In this document: piece by piece, positions 1 through 7,959 of the stretch
How the letters are laid out: the number at the start of each line of letters is the position of its first letter
Numbering within the stretch: the stretch's first letter is position 1
Origin: Pseudomonas sp. RIT-PI-AD
Lineage (GTDB): Bacteria > Pseudomonadota > Gammaproteobacteria > Pseudomonadales > Pseudomonadaceae
NCBI RefSeq assembly: GCF_025642785.1
Contig: NZ_JANZKU010000009.1
Coordinates: forward strand, 62,001 to 126,000
Length of the DNA stretch: 64,000 nt
Direction: 5' to 3'
Notes under the pieces: model-generated
What the model was told of the DNA's origin: nothing
Database searches by the model: none
What the model saw: only the letters and a program-made list of their open reading frames with translations
Made by a program: the position numbers and the translations under genes

Positions 1-915
1 CATGTAGATCACGGTGAAGATCCAGGCCCCGATGCTGAACAGCAGCAGCGCGGGGCGGCGGCCGTAGCGGTCGGCCAGCCAGGCGGTGACGACGAAGCCG
101 ACGAAGGCGCCCGCGCACATGATCAGCATGGTGACGATCACCGGGCCGGGTTTCAGCCCGCGCACCGAGACCATCAGGGTCGGCAGCCAGGTCATGATGG
201 TGTAGGCGGCGGCCTGCAGACCGGTCACCAGGACCGCGCCGAGCAGGGTCAGGCGAATCACATGGGGACGGAAGGCGGACAGGATCGAAGCGCGCTCCTC
301 GGTCTGGGCCTTGGCGCGCTTGTAGATTTCCGGGTCCTTGACGTTGCGACGGACGAACAGCACGAAGCTCGCCGGGATGATCCCGACCCAGAACGCCACG
401 CGCCAGGCCAGCTCGGCCGGCAGCCAGGCCAGCAACCCGGTCATCAGCACCGCCGCCAGGGCCCAACCCAGGGAAAAGCCGCTCTGCACGAAGCCCATGG
501 CCTTGCCGCGATGCTCGGGGCGGATGATTTCCGCCATCAGTGCCGCGCCCACCGCCCATTCGCCGCCGAAGCCGAGGCCTTGCAGGGTACGCACCACCAG
601 CATCTGCTCGAAGGACTGGGTGAAGCCGGCCAGCACGCCGAAGGCGGTGAACCAGCAGATGGTGAAGATCAGGATGCGCACGCGACCGTAGCGGTCACTG
701 AGAATCCCGGCGATCCAGCCGCCCACCGAGGCCGACAGCAGCGCCGCCGTGCCCAGGATGCCGGCCTCGCCCTTGGATATCTGCCACACCGCCATCAGCG
801 TCGGCAGCAGGAAGCTGAACATCTGGGCGTCGTAGGTATCCAGCGCCCAGCCCGAGAAGCAGGCCCAGAAGGTTTTTCGCTCTTGCGAGGAACCGGTTTT
901 ATACCATTCGAACAT
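1..915 (-). CDS. MFS metabolite:H+ symporter, 3' end cut by window
   Basis: Inner-membrane major facilitator permease, probably importing an organic acid with protons. The reverse-strand translation starts MFEWYKTGSS and stays open for 305 codons to the window edge, so the C-terminal part is missing. Visible features are a hydrophobic segment with WALDTYDAQMF near the N-terminus and the family loop motif GGWIAGILSDRYGRVR between helices 2 and 3. A second, similar loop (VTAWLADRYGRRPA) lies after the central cytoplasmic stretch. These fit the aromatic-acid/metabolite symporter branch. It lies 261 bp downstream of the thioesterase gene on the same strand and probably supplies the substrate of the catabolic cluster. 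The substrate cannot be read from the sequence. Confidence 0.85.
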   Translation of the reverse strand, partial: MFEWYKTGSSQERKTFWACFSGWALDTYDAQMFSFLLPTLMAVWQISKGEAGILGTAALLSASVGGWIAGILSDRYGRVRILIFTICWFTAFGVLAGFTQSFEQMLVVRTLQGLGFGGEWAVGAALMAEIIRPEHRGKAMGFVQSGFSLGWALAAVLMTGLLAWLPAELAWRVAFWVGIIPASFVLFVRRNVKDPEIYKRAKAQTEERASILSAFRPHVIRLTLLGAVLVTGLQAAAYTIMTWLPTLMVSVRGLKPGPVIVTMLIMCAGAFVGFVVTAWLADRYGRRPALLLFSIGAWIFTVIYM

Positions 916-1176
916 GTCGATCGTCCTTCTTGTTATTGGATTGCGGCTCATGGCTCGAGGCGGCCATCGCGTAGGTTCACTCCTGTGCCGGCCGTCGATC
1001 GTCGGTGCCGGCCGAGAGCATCGGCCTCGCTGCCGCGAACGCCATGGCAAGGGCGCCGCGCGACGATCTGGCTAACCGGATACTCGTGTCCTGTCTGCAT
1101 CTGGAGCATGCGGCAGATTCCATCGGCCGCCCATTTCCGTTTACGAAACCCTGCCTTTCGGGTTGGCTAAGTGGGC

Positions 1177-2067
1177 TCAGGCGCGCGGCGCGATCAGGAT
1201 GTCCTGGGCCATGCTGGCCAGCAGCCGGCCGCCGCGGTCATAGATGTGGGTCATCGCCAGGCCGCGTCCCGACAGGCTGCGCACCGCGTCGTTGACGAAC
1301 AGCAGCCAGTCGCTGGCATCGATGTCCAGGCTGTGGAACCACAGCGTATGGTTCAGGTTGCTGACGTAATAGTCCTGCCACAACTCGAACATGCCGACCG
1401 GTGGCGCCAGGCTGCCGTTCAGCCAGCTGTCCGACATGTAGGCCAGCGCCGCGTGATGCAGGCAGCCCTCGAACGGCAGGGCGTGATTGAGTCTTATCCA
1501 GTAGGCGATCTTCGACTGCCGCGCCGGATGCTCGAAATAGCCCTCCGGGTGGATCGGCCGCACGTCCAGCACCGGGCGACTGGAAAAGCGCAACTGCACC
1601 GCCTCTGAGCGCTGCGGATAGCGGGCCGCCAGTTCGGCCAGGGTGGGCAGGCTTTCCGGCTCGGGCATCGGGTTCTCCAGACGATGCGGATTGCCCGGGT
1701 CGCCCTGCCCCACCTGGAAGGACGCATTGGCGCTGAAAATCATCCCGGTGCCCTGGGCGCCATAGAGATGCCGGCTGGAAAAGCGCCGGCCGTCCTGCAG
1801 GCGCTCCACGCTGAACTCGATGCAGTCCTGCGGGCGCGCTCCCTGCAAGAAGGTCAGTTGCAGCATGCCCGGGCTGCGCCCGCTGACGGTCTGCGCCGCC
1901 GCCCAGAGTGCCTGGCCGAGCAGTTGGCCGCCGTAGACCCGGCCGTTGGCGTTGGTGTCGCAGACATAGCTGCGGAAGCCCGACTCGCCGGCCGGCTCCA
2001 GGCAGAGCAGTTCGGTCAGATCGCGCTGGTCCCAGCGCCAGTCGGGAGAACGGGCGGCGGTGGTCAT
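1177..2067 (-). CDS. Acyl-CoA thioesterase II (TesB family)
   Basis: Cytoplasmic double-hotdog thioesterase that hydrolyses acyl-CoA to free acid and CoA. The 296-residue protein has the family's N-terminal GGQLLGQALWAA stretch and the C-terminal pattern WFHSLDIDASDWLLF followed by GRGLAMTHIYDRGGRLLAS. Its length matches TesB (about 290). It starts 34 bp after the CoA-transferase B gene, so it is probably the last gene of that operon. In a catabolic operon such enzymes usually free CoA from dead-end esters. The preferred acyl chain is unknown. Confidence 0.85.
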   Translation of the reverse strand: MTTAARSPDWRWDQRDLTELLCLEPAGESGFRSYVCDTNANGRVYGGQLLGQALWAAAQTVSGRSPGMLQLTFLQGARPQDCIEFSVERLQDGRRFSSRHLYGAQGTGMIFSANASFQVGQGDPGNPHRLENPMPEPESLPTLAELAARYPQRSEAVQLRFSSRPVLDVRPIHPEGYFEHPARQSKIAYWIRLNHALPFEGCLHHAALAYMSDSWLNGSLAPPVGMFELWQDYYVSNLNHTLWFHSLDIDASDWLLFVNDAVRSLSGRGLAMTHIYDRGGRLLASMAQDILIAPRA

Positions 2068-2101
2068 GCTCAGGCCTCGCCGCGGAGGGTTAGCTGACGA
2101 C

Positions 2102-2806
2102 TCATCCGTTCACCGCCGTCGCGGCGGCGCGGCTGAGGGGGCGCTCGGGCCTGGTCGCGGCGTCCAGCGCGGTGAAGTCCAACGGCACCGCCGTGGCCGC
2201 CTGCAAGGCCTGCGCGGTGGTGTCGCCCACCAGCTCGACCACCTTCACGCCGTCGGCGGTGATGTCCAGGGTCGCCAGGTCGGTGTAGACGCGGCTGACG
2301 CAGCCCAGCCCGGTCAAGGGATAGCCGCAGGTATCCAGCAGTTTGCTGCGGCCCTGCTTGTCCAGGTGCTCCATCATCACGAAGATGCGCTTGGCGCCGA
2401 TCGCCAGGTCCATCGCGCCGCCGACCGCGGGAATCGCGTCCGCCGCCCCGGTGTGCCAATTGGCCAGGTCGCCGCGCGCAGACACCTGGAAGGCGCCGAG
2501 CACGCAGATGTCCAGGTGACCGCCGCGCATCATGCCGAAGGAATCGGCGTGGTGGAAAAACGCCGCGCCCGGTTCCAGTTCGATGGGCTCCTTGCCGGCA
2601 TTGATCATGTCCCAGTCTTCCTCGCCGGCCGGGGCCGCGTGCCAGCGGCCGAGCACGCCGTTTTCGCTGTGCAGGAAGATGTCCTTGTCGGCGGGCAGGT
2701 AGTTGGCCACCAGGGTCGGCAGGCCGATGCCGAGGTTGACGTAGGCGCCCTCGGGAATGTCCCGCGCGACCCGTGCCGCCATGGCGTTGCGTGTCTGTTT
2801 ATCCAT
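2102..2806 (-). CDS. CoA-transferase subunit B (3-oxoacid/3-oxoadipate type)
   Basis: Catalytic subunit of a family I CoA-transferase, which moves CoA from succinyl-CoA (or similar) to a carboxylic acid. The 234-residue protein carries the active-site motif SENG (in LHSENGVLG, near residue 47), whose glutamate forms the acyl-CoA intermediate. It also has the early glycine-rich VNLGIGLPTLVANYL stretch. It follows subunit A by 4 bp, as in pcaIJ and scoAB operons. With the thiolase at 8843-10039 it could activate and then cleave a 3-oxo acid. No pcaB or pcaC homologue is nearby, so calling it beta-ketoadipate transferase would go beyond the evidence. Confidence 0.88.
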   Translation of the reverse strand: MDKQTRNAMAARVARDIPEGAYVNLGIGLPTLVANYLPADKDIFLHSENGVLGRWHAAPAGEEDWDMINAGKEPIELEPGAAFFHHADSFGMMRGGHLDICVLGAFQVSARGDLANWHTGAADAIPAVGGAMDLAIGAKRIFVMMEHLDKQGRSKLLDTCGYPLTGLGCVSRVYTDLATLDITADGVKVVELVGDTTAQALQAATAVPLDFTALDAATRPERPLSRAAATAVNG

Positions 2807-2810
2807 GAGC

Positions 2811-3512
2811 TCATCCCACCTGATTCTGGACGTCCGCCGGCGCGGTCACGGCCGTGCGCTGGACGATGCGTTTGACGAAGATGCCGGGGGTGACCACCTG
2901 CTCGGGGTCCAGCTCGCCCAGTTCGCAGACGCGGCCGACCGAGGCGACGGTGCAGCGCGCCGCCATGGCCATCACCGGGCTGAAATTGCGCGCGGTCTTG
3001 CGGAACACCAGGTTGCCCCAGCGATCGCCGGCCTCGGCGTTGATCAGGGCATAGTCGAGGTGGATCGGGTATTCGAGCACGTAGCCGCGGCCGTCGATGA
3101 CCCGGGTTTCCTTGCCTTCCGCCAGTGGCGTGCCATAGGCGGTCGGGGTGAAGAAAGCGCCGATGCCGCAACCGGCGGCGCGCAGGCGCTCGGCGAGGTT
3201 GCCCTGGGGAATGATCTCCAGCTCGATCTTGCCGGCCCGGTAGAGCTCCTCGAAGACGTGGGAGCCGGTCATCCGCGGGTAGGAGCAGAGTATCCGCCGC
3301 ACCCGGCCGGCCTTGAGCAGCGCGGCCAACCCGGTGTCGCCCTGGCCGGCGTTGTTGCTGACCAGGGTCAGCTCGCGGGCGCCCTGGGCGATCAACGCTT
3401 CGATCAGGTCCTCGGGCATGCCGGCGCCGCCAAAGCCGCCCACGGCGATGGTGGCACCGTCCGGGATATCGGCCAGGGCGTCCGCCGCGCTGGGTGAAAA
3501 CTTGTCGATCAT
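2811..3512 (-). CDS. CoA-transferase subunit A (3-oxoacid/3-oxoadipate type)
   Basis: CoA-binding subunit partnering the gene 4 bp downstream. From the chosen ATG (MIDKFSPSAADAL) it is 233 residues, close to PcaI/ScoA subunits. The reading frame stays open further upstream, but the start at 3512 has a GAGG box about 10 nt before it and begins where the family begins. The motif VGGFGGAGMPEDLIEAL near residue 23 is the conserved glycine-rich loop of the family. A TTAA-N7-TTAA element lies about 150-190 bp upstream, suggesting that this is the first gene of an operon with subunit B and the thioesterase. Confidence 0.88.
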   Translation of the reverse strand: MIDKFSPSAADALADIPDGATIAVGGFGGAGMPEDLIEALIAQGARELTLVSNNAGQGDTGLAALLKAGRVRRILCSYPRMTGSHVFEELYRAGKIELEIIPQGNLAERLRAAGCGIGAFFTPTAYGTPLAEGKETRVIDGRGYVLEYPIHLDYALINAEAGDRWGNLVFRKTARNFSPVMAMAARCTVASVGRVCELGELDPEQVVTPGIFVKRIVQRTAVTAPADVQNQVG

Positions 3513-4066
3513 GGCTGCTTGTCCTCTTCTTCTTTTCGTGGCGCTGGGCCTGCGTGCGATCCGGCGGCCGGGCTGCCGGCACCTGCCGGAGAGCCCCGCG
3601 ACGGAAGGCAAAGGCTGCCCTCCTCCGTGAAAATCAGCTTGCCAGCGCGGTCCGGCCGCCACAATTTCAGTCTGCGGAAGGCCCGGTTAACCCAGGATTA
3701 AGGTGGGGCACCCGCGCTATGGCAGGCGCACGGCCCGAAGGCTCGGGCCCGCGCCACGGCCACGCTCTTTTGTCGTGGGGGTGTCGGGAGATTCGCGAAG
3801 CGGTCCGTCCGCGCGAGCGGCGCGCTCGGCGGGTCGTGGGGGCAGGTACCGGTCGCTGCGGCGCCCACCGCCGACCGCTTGGCGACGGCGCGATCCGCCG
3901 CGCGCTCGGGCCACGCCGACGACAGCCAGGCCAGCGCGGATCGGCCACGGGCGCATCCGCCGCCGGGCCCTGGGGCTCTTGGGCCGGGGCCTGCACGGTG
4001 GGGCGGCCGGCGCAGCGCCCGCCGCCGCCGTGGGTGGGCCGAGGACGCGGTATACGCCCCTGGAGA
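3513..4066. other. Intergenic region, no gene seen
   Basis: 554 bp between the SDR and CoA-transferase A. It is very GC-rich, and the open frames crossing it have no recognisable protein pattern. It holds a conserved operator-like element at 3661-3703 and a short hairpin at 3732-3749 (GGCCCGA, loop AGGC, TCGGGCC). The transferase operon promoter should lie between about 3520 and 3700. Confidence 0.6.
3661..3703 (-). promoter_or_regulatory. Putative LysR-type operator upstream of CoA-transferase operon
   Basis: Two TTAA tetramers at 3687-3690 and 3698-3701, exactly 11 bp apart, form TTAA-N7-TTAA, which includes the LysR-type T-N11-A pattern. They are preceded on the plus strand by CAATTTC (3662-3668) and GCGGAAG. 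The same arrangement recurs at 5925-5966. The recurrence is visible; binding by the regulator at 5961-6878 is inferred. Confidence 0.55.
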
Positions 4067-4768
4067 TCAGACGCCCGCGACGCCCACGGTCATGCCGCCG
4101 CAGACGTAGAGGACCTGGCCGGTGACGAAGCCGCTGCGAGCATCGAGGAAGAAGGAGGACGCCTGGGCGATGTCGTCGGGGATGCCGAGGCGCTTGACCG
4201 GCACCGAGTCGATGATCGCCTGGGTGCGCGGGCTGTCCGGGGGATTGGCGCGCTCGAACAGTTCGGTGCGGATCGGGCCGGGGCCGATGGCATTGGCGGT
4301 GATGCCGAAGCGGCCCAGCTCGAGCGACCAGACGCGGGTCATGCCGATCAGCCCGGCCTTGGTCGCGGCGTAGGCGCTGCGCAGTTCCTTGCCCAGGGCG
4401 GCACGCGAGGACATGTTGAGGATGCGCCCGAAGCCCGCCTCCTTCATGCCGGGCAGCAAGGCCTGCATGCATTGCAGCGAGCAGCGCAGGTTCAGCGCCC
4501 AGACCCGCTCCAGCTCTTCGAAGCTCTGCTCCTCTGCACTGTTCGGGCAGACCATGCCGACATTGTTGACCAGCCGGGTGATGGGGCCGTCGGCCAGCGC
4601 CGCGTCCAGCGCGGCGGCGGTGGCGGCGGTATCGCTGAGGTCGGCGATCAGGCCGTCGCCGATACGATCGATGATCACCGGCTGGTAGCCGTCTTCGCGG
4701 CAGCGCTGGGCGATGGCGGCGCCGATGCCGGAAGCGCCGCCGGTGATGAGTACGCGTTCTTTGGACAC
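4067..4768 (-). CDS. Short-chain dehydrogenase/reductase
   Basis: Cytoplasmic NAD(P)-dependent oxidoreductase of the classical SDR family, acting on an unidentified hydroxyl or keto group. The 233-residue protein has the nucleotide-binding motif TGGASGIG (residues 9-16), the NNVG motif, a serine in NMSSRAA, the catalytic YAATK, and the PGPIRT segment after the active site. The acidic residue after strand 2 (IIDR) favours NAD. It starts 19 bp after the cyclase gene, so the two are co-transcribed and probably act on the same ring or ring-opened intermediate. Confidence 0.87.
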   Translation of the reverse strand: MSKERVLITGGASGIGAAIAQRCREDGYQPVIIDRIGDGLIADLSDTAATAAALDAALADGPITRLVNNVGMVCPNSAEEQSFEELERVWALNLRCSLQCMQALLPGMKEAGFGRILNMSSRAALGKELRSAYAATKAGLIGMTRVWSLELGRFGITANAIGPGPIRTELFERANPPDSPRTQAIIDSVPVKRLGIPDDIAQASSFFLDARSGFVTGQVLYVCGGMTVGVAGV

Positions 4769-4787
4769 GAAGGTCTCCTTGAGAGGG

Positions 4788-5840
4788 TCAGACGGTGGCG
4801 ATCGGGTTCAGCGGCGCGCCGACGGCGCCGGGCAGGCGCAGCGGCGGTGCGGTGAGCAGGAAGCGGTTGCGCCCATTGGCGCGCAGCCAGTTGGCCAGGG
4901 GCGTCAGGTGCCAGAGCTCGCCCAGGTGCACGCCGAGCTTGAACAGGCAGTGCTGGTGCAGCGGCATCACCGAGCAGCAGGCGTCGGCGCCGCTGGAGGG
5001 AAAGATCTCCACCGAGTAATTGTCGGCGGCGATGGCCACCAGGTTGCTGTCGGTGATCCAGTTCAGCAGCCGCGCGTCGTTGCCGTCGAGCACCGCGGCG
5101 AGGGTCTCGAGTTCCTTCGGGTCGGGGTTCTTGTTCATCCCCAGCAGGGCCTCGGCATAGCCGGTGTGCAGGCAGACCAGATCGCCGCTCTCCACCTCCA
5201 CCTTGTCGGCGTCGAGCACCCGCATCAGCTCGTCGTAGCCGACGTGGGTACGGCCGAGACCGTAATGGTGATGCAGGTCGATCATCACCCCACGGCCCTG
5301 TACGCAGGTCTCGGCCATGCGCTCGATGCCCAGGGCATGGGCGCAGGAGGTGCTGTGGGGCTTGAGGGTGCCGGCGATGCCGCAGTCGGCCAGGTCGCTC
5401 GGTCCCTCGACGTCGCCGCCGGCGGTGAAGCCGTTGTAGTAGAGCGGCTCGGGCACGCCATCGGCGTTGGCGTCGAACAGCGCGCCGACGTGGGACAGCG
5501 CATCCCACTGGGTCGAATACTGCAGATGCAGGATCGCCAGGTCGTCGCTGAGCACGTCCGGGCGGCCTTCCTGGATCCACTGGTATTCGTAGTTCATGTT
5601 CACCCCGCCCTTGCGCAGCAGCGGGCGCAGGATCGGCGGCAGGCGGTTGACGTTCATCGCATTGCCGCCCGGGTAGTCCAGCGGCAGGCTCAGGCAGAAG
5701 GCCAGGCCCTCGCGGACTTCGGCGACGCCCTGGCGGACCTTTTCGGGGGTCAGCAGGTTGAGGCGGCCTTTCTGGTCGTCGGGACCGAAATCGCCCCAGT
5801 TCGAACCAGGCGGACGCTGCTTCCAGCGGTGTTCAGGCAT
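4788..5840 (-). CDS. Cyclase-family metal-dependent hydrolase (kynurenine formamidase fold)
   Basis: Member of the cyclase superfamily (Pfam PF04199), cytoplasmic enzymes that hydrolyse amides, lactones or cyclic ketones with a bound divalent metal. From ATG 5840 (MPEHRWKQRP) it is 350 residues; a GGGGA box sits about 6 nt upstream. The frame is open further back, but that extension looks non-coding. The metal site reads STQWDALSHVG around residues 110-120, the large-subfamily variant in which the usual HxGTHxD is replaced by TQWD. A second cluster DLHHHYG lies mid-protein. It is the first gene of a pair with the SDR. Ring opening is a plausible role but the substrate is unknown. Confidence 0.8.
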   Translation of the reverse strand: MPEHRWKQRPPGSNWGDFGPDDQKGRLNLLTPEKVRQGVAEVREGLAFCLSLPLDYPGGNAMNVNRLPPILRPLLRKGGVNMNYEYQWIQEGRPDVLSDDLAILHLQYSTQWDALSHVGALFDANADGVPEPLYYNGFTAGGDVEGPSDLADCGIAGTLKPHSTSCAHALGIERMAETCVQGRGVMIDLHHHYGLGRTHVGYDELMRVLDADKVEVESGDLVCLHTGYAEALLGMNKNPDPKELETLAAVLDGNDARLLNWITDSNLVAIAADNYSVEIFPSSGADACCSVMPLHQHCLFKLGVHLGELWHLTPLANWLRANGRNRFLLTAPPLRLPGAVGAPLNPIATV

Positions 5841-5924
5841 GGGGATTCCCCTTTTCTTGTGGTGAAGGGTGGCGCCTGGACGGCCATCACCCGGCCCAAG
5901 CGTCCCAAAGCTGCGCGGCGCATT

Positions 5925-5966
5925 CAATTTCGCCCTGTGGAAGCCCGGCTTAACCTCGCGTTAAAG
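5925..5966 (-). promoter_or_regulatory. Putative LysR-type operator upstream of cyclase-SDR unit
   Basis: TTAA at 5950-5953 and 5961-5964 are 11 bp apart (TTAA-N7-TTAA, containing T-N11-A). They are preceded on the plus strand by CAATTTC (5925-5931) and TGTGGAAGCCCGGC. This matches the 3661-3703 element over about 40 bp. The second TTAA overlaps the stop codon of the LysR gene. It lies about 85-125 bp upstream of the cyclase start. Confidence 0.58.
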
Positions 5967-6878
5967 CGCCTCGCCCTCCTCGCTGCGGTACCAGCCGATC
6001 AGGCTGTCGGCGAAATCCCGGGCGAAGCTCGACAGGCCGTCGAAATCCTGTGCGCAGAGCTGGAAGCTGCGCACCGCCCAGGGATCGAGCAGGTCGCAGG
6101 AGCCCAGGCTCTGGCTGCCCTTGAGGCGGGTGAAGGCGGCCTGTGGCACCACCGCGATGCCGGCACCGGCGGCCACCATGCGGAACACCGCGTCATAGCT
6201 GGCCACCTGCACGCGAATCGTCAGCGGGATGTGCAGCGCCGCCGCGGCGCGACTGAGGAACACATGGATCGCGCTGCCCTCCAGCAAGGAGACGAAGGCA
6301 TGGCTGAGGGAATCCTTGAAGAACACCTCGCGGTGCTCGAGGATCGGATGCCCCAGCGGCGCCACCAGCATCAGCCGGCTGGACACCAGCGGCACACTCT
6401 GCAAGCCGTCGGTCACCACGGTGCCGGAGACGATCCCCAGGTCCGCGCCGCCATCGCGCACGCTGCGCACGATGTCGTCGCTGAGCCGTTCGCGCATGTC
6501 GATGTGCACGTCCGGGTGGGTCTTCAGGTATTCGCCGACCACCGGCGGCAGGTACTCGGTGATCGCCGTGGTGTTGGCCAGCAGGCGCAACTGCCCCTTG
6601 AGGCCCTCGGCGAACTGCTGCAGGTCGCCGGTGAGCATCTCCAGTTGCGCGAGGATGATCCGCGCATGTTGCAGGTAGGTCTTGCCGGCGTTGGTCAGGG
6701 TGACGCCCTGGGGCGAGCGCTCCAGGAGTTTCATCCCCAGGTTGTCTTCCAGGTTCTTGATCCGGTTGCTGGTCGCCGGCACCGAGAGGAACGAACGCTC
6801 GGCGCCACGGGTCAGGCTGCTGGTCTCCGCCACGTTGATGAACAGGCGGAAATCGGTGATATCGAAGTGCATGGCCAT
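5961..6878 (-). CDS. LysR-family transcriptional regulator
   Basis: DNA-binding regulator, 305 residues, with an N-terminal winged helix-turn-helix (about residues 5-65; LTRGAERSFLSVPATSNRIKNLE is the recognition region). A periplasmic-binding-protein-like effector domain follows (about 95-295). The start MAMHFDITDF could be either of two close ATGs. It is embedded in the catabolic cluster, 80 bp after the MBL-fold gene and 120 bp before the cyclase. T-N11-A-type elements flank several units here, so it is the best candidate for their regulator, probably responding to a pathway intermediate. Both are inferences from position and motif. Confidence 0.87.
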   Translation of the reverse strand: MAMHFDITDFRLFINVAETSSLTRGAERSFLSVPATSNRIKNLEDNLGMKLLERSPQGVTLTNAGKTYLQHARIILAQLEMLTGDLQQFAEGLKGQLRLLANTTAITEYLPPVVGEYLKTHPDVHIDMRERLSDDIVRSVRDGGADLGIVSGTVVTDGLQSVPLVSSRLMLVAPLGHPILEHREVFFKDSLSHAFVSLLEGSAIHVFLSRAAAALHIPLTIRVQVASYDAVFRMVAAGAGIAVVPQAAFTRLKGSQSLGSCDLLDPWAVRSFQLCAQDFDGLSSFARDFADSLIGWYRSEEGEAL

Positions 6879-6958
6879 GGTCGGTTGCTTCTCGGCGAGG
6901 TGCCATCACGGTAATGACTAACGCCAGCCGTGCCAAGGCAACCCGTCGAGTCCCTCCC

Positions 6959-7849
6959 TTACCAGCTCGCCGGTTCGAAGCGGAAGCCGTCGCCCTGGCG
7001 GCGGATGTAGCCGCAGTGGGGCTCGCCGAAGTGCACCGGCATGATCAGCGCCTCGCGATCGGCCGCGCGGTTGAGGAACGCCAGACGCGTCTGCCGCGCG
7101 GTGTCCTCCCAGATGCAGTAGCCGGAGTTGATTTCCGGACGGACGATCTGTACCGGGCTGTGCAGGATGTCCCCGGAGAACAGCCCTTCCTCGCCGCCGG
7201 AGCGCACGCGGAACACCACCTGGCCGGGGCTGTGGCCCGGCGCCGCCTCCACCAGCAGGCAGTCGGCGATTTCCTGGCCCGGCTGCATCATCTCGGCCAG
7301 GCCGGCGTCGACGATCGGCATCACGCTGTCGAAGAATGAATCGCCGAACACGTCGATCACGTCCGAGGCTTTGTTCTTGCCCTGGAAGCAGAAGTCGAAA
7401 TCGTCCTTGGGCAGGTAGTACTTGGCGTTGGGGAAGGTCGGCACCCAGCGGTTGTCCTTCCAGGACGTGTTCCAGCCGACGTGATCGGAATGCAGGTGGG
7501 TGATCACCACGTGGGTGACCTTCTCCGGCGGCGCGCCGGCGGCGGTCATCCACTCGGTCACCCGGTTGTTGAGCATGTTCATCCGCGCCACGTCGGCCCG
7601 CGGCTTGAAGTTACCGACGCCGGTATCGATCACGATGATGTGGCTGCCGACCTGCACGATCCAGAACTGGATGGTGACGATCAGCTTGTTCATGTGCGGG
7701 ACCCAGTGATTCGGCGCCATCAGTTGGCGGTGCTCGTCCAGCACGCCCGGCTCCATGCTGGGGAACAGGAAGGCCGGGTCGTGGGTAGGGCCGGCGTACT
7801 CCAGGATCCGGGTGACTTTGATATCGCCGATCATTCGGGACTGCATCAT
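6959..7849 (-). CDS. Metallo-beta-lactamase-fold hydrolase
   Basis: Cytoplasmic dinuclear-metal hydrolase of 296 residues. It has the hallmark HLHSDH motif (in VVITHLHSDHVGW, around residue 118), a downstream APGHSPGQ histidine, the metal-bridging aspartate in LFSGDIL, and a late MPVHFG histidine. No signal peptide is visible. The first ATG of MMQSRMIG has GAGGAA about 6 nt upstream. Relatives include lactonases and thioesterases, which fits a ring-cleavage or CoA-ester pathway. It has its own 110-bp upstream region containing three phased TTAA boxes, so it is probably separately regulated. Confidence 0.82.
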   Translation of the reverse strand: MMQSRMIGDIKVTRILEYAGPTHDPAFLFPSMEPGVLDEHRQLMAPNHWVPHMNKLIVTIQFWIVQVGSHIIVIDTGVGNFKPRADVARMNMLNNRVTEWMTAAGAPPEKVTHVVITHLHSDHVGWNTSWKDNRWVPTFPNAKYYLPKDDFDFCFQGKNKASDVIDVFGDSFFDSVMPIVDAGLAEMMQPGQEIADCLLVEAAPGHSPGQVVFRVRSGGEEGLFSGDILHSPVQIVRPEINSGYCIWEDTARQTRLAFLNRAADREALIMPVHFGEPHCGYIRRQGDGFRFEPASW

Positions 7850-7914
7850 GGCGGGTTCCTCTTGTAGTTATGGTCTGGACTGCGGCGATTATCCGGCAAG
7901 CCTCGGCGGCCGGC

Positions 7915-7957
7915 TTTTCGCTTCTGCTTAAGCGCTCCTTAAGCGCCGCTTAAGCCG
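7915..7957 (-). promoter_or_regulatory. Triple phased CTTAAGC operator upstream of MBL-fold gene
   Basis: Three copies of CTTAAGC start at 7927, 7938 and 7949, exactly 11 bp apart, so they face the same side of the helix. Adjacent pairs form TTAA-N7-TTAA with internal T-N11-A. A TTTTCGC tract precedes them at 7915-7921, as at the related elements. The array sits between the alpha/beta-hydrolase stop and the MBL-fold gene start. Confidence 0.6.
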
Positions 7958-7959
7958 GT

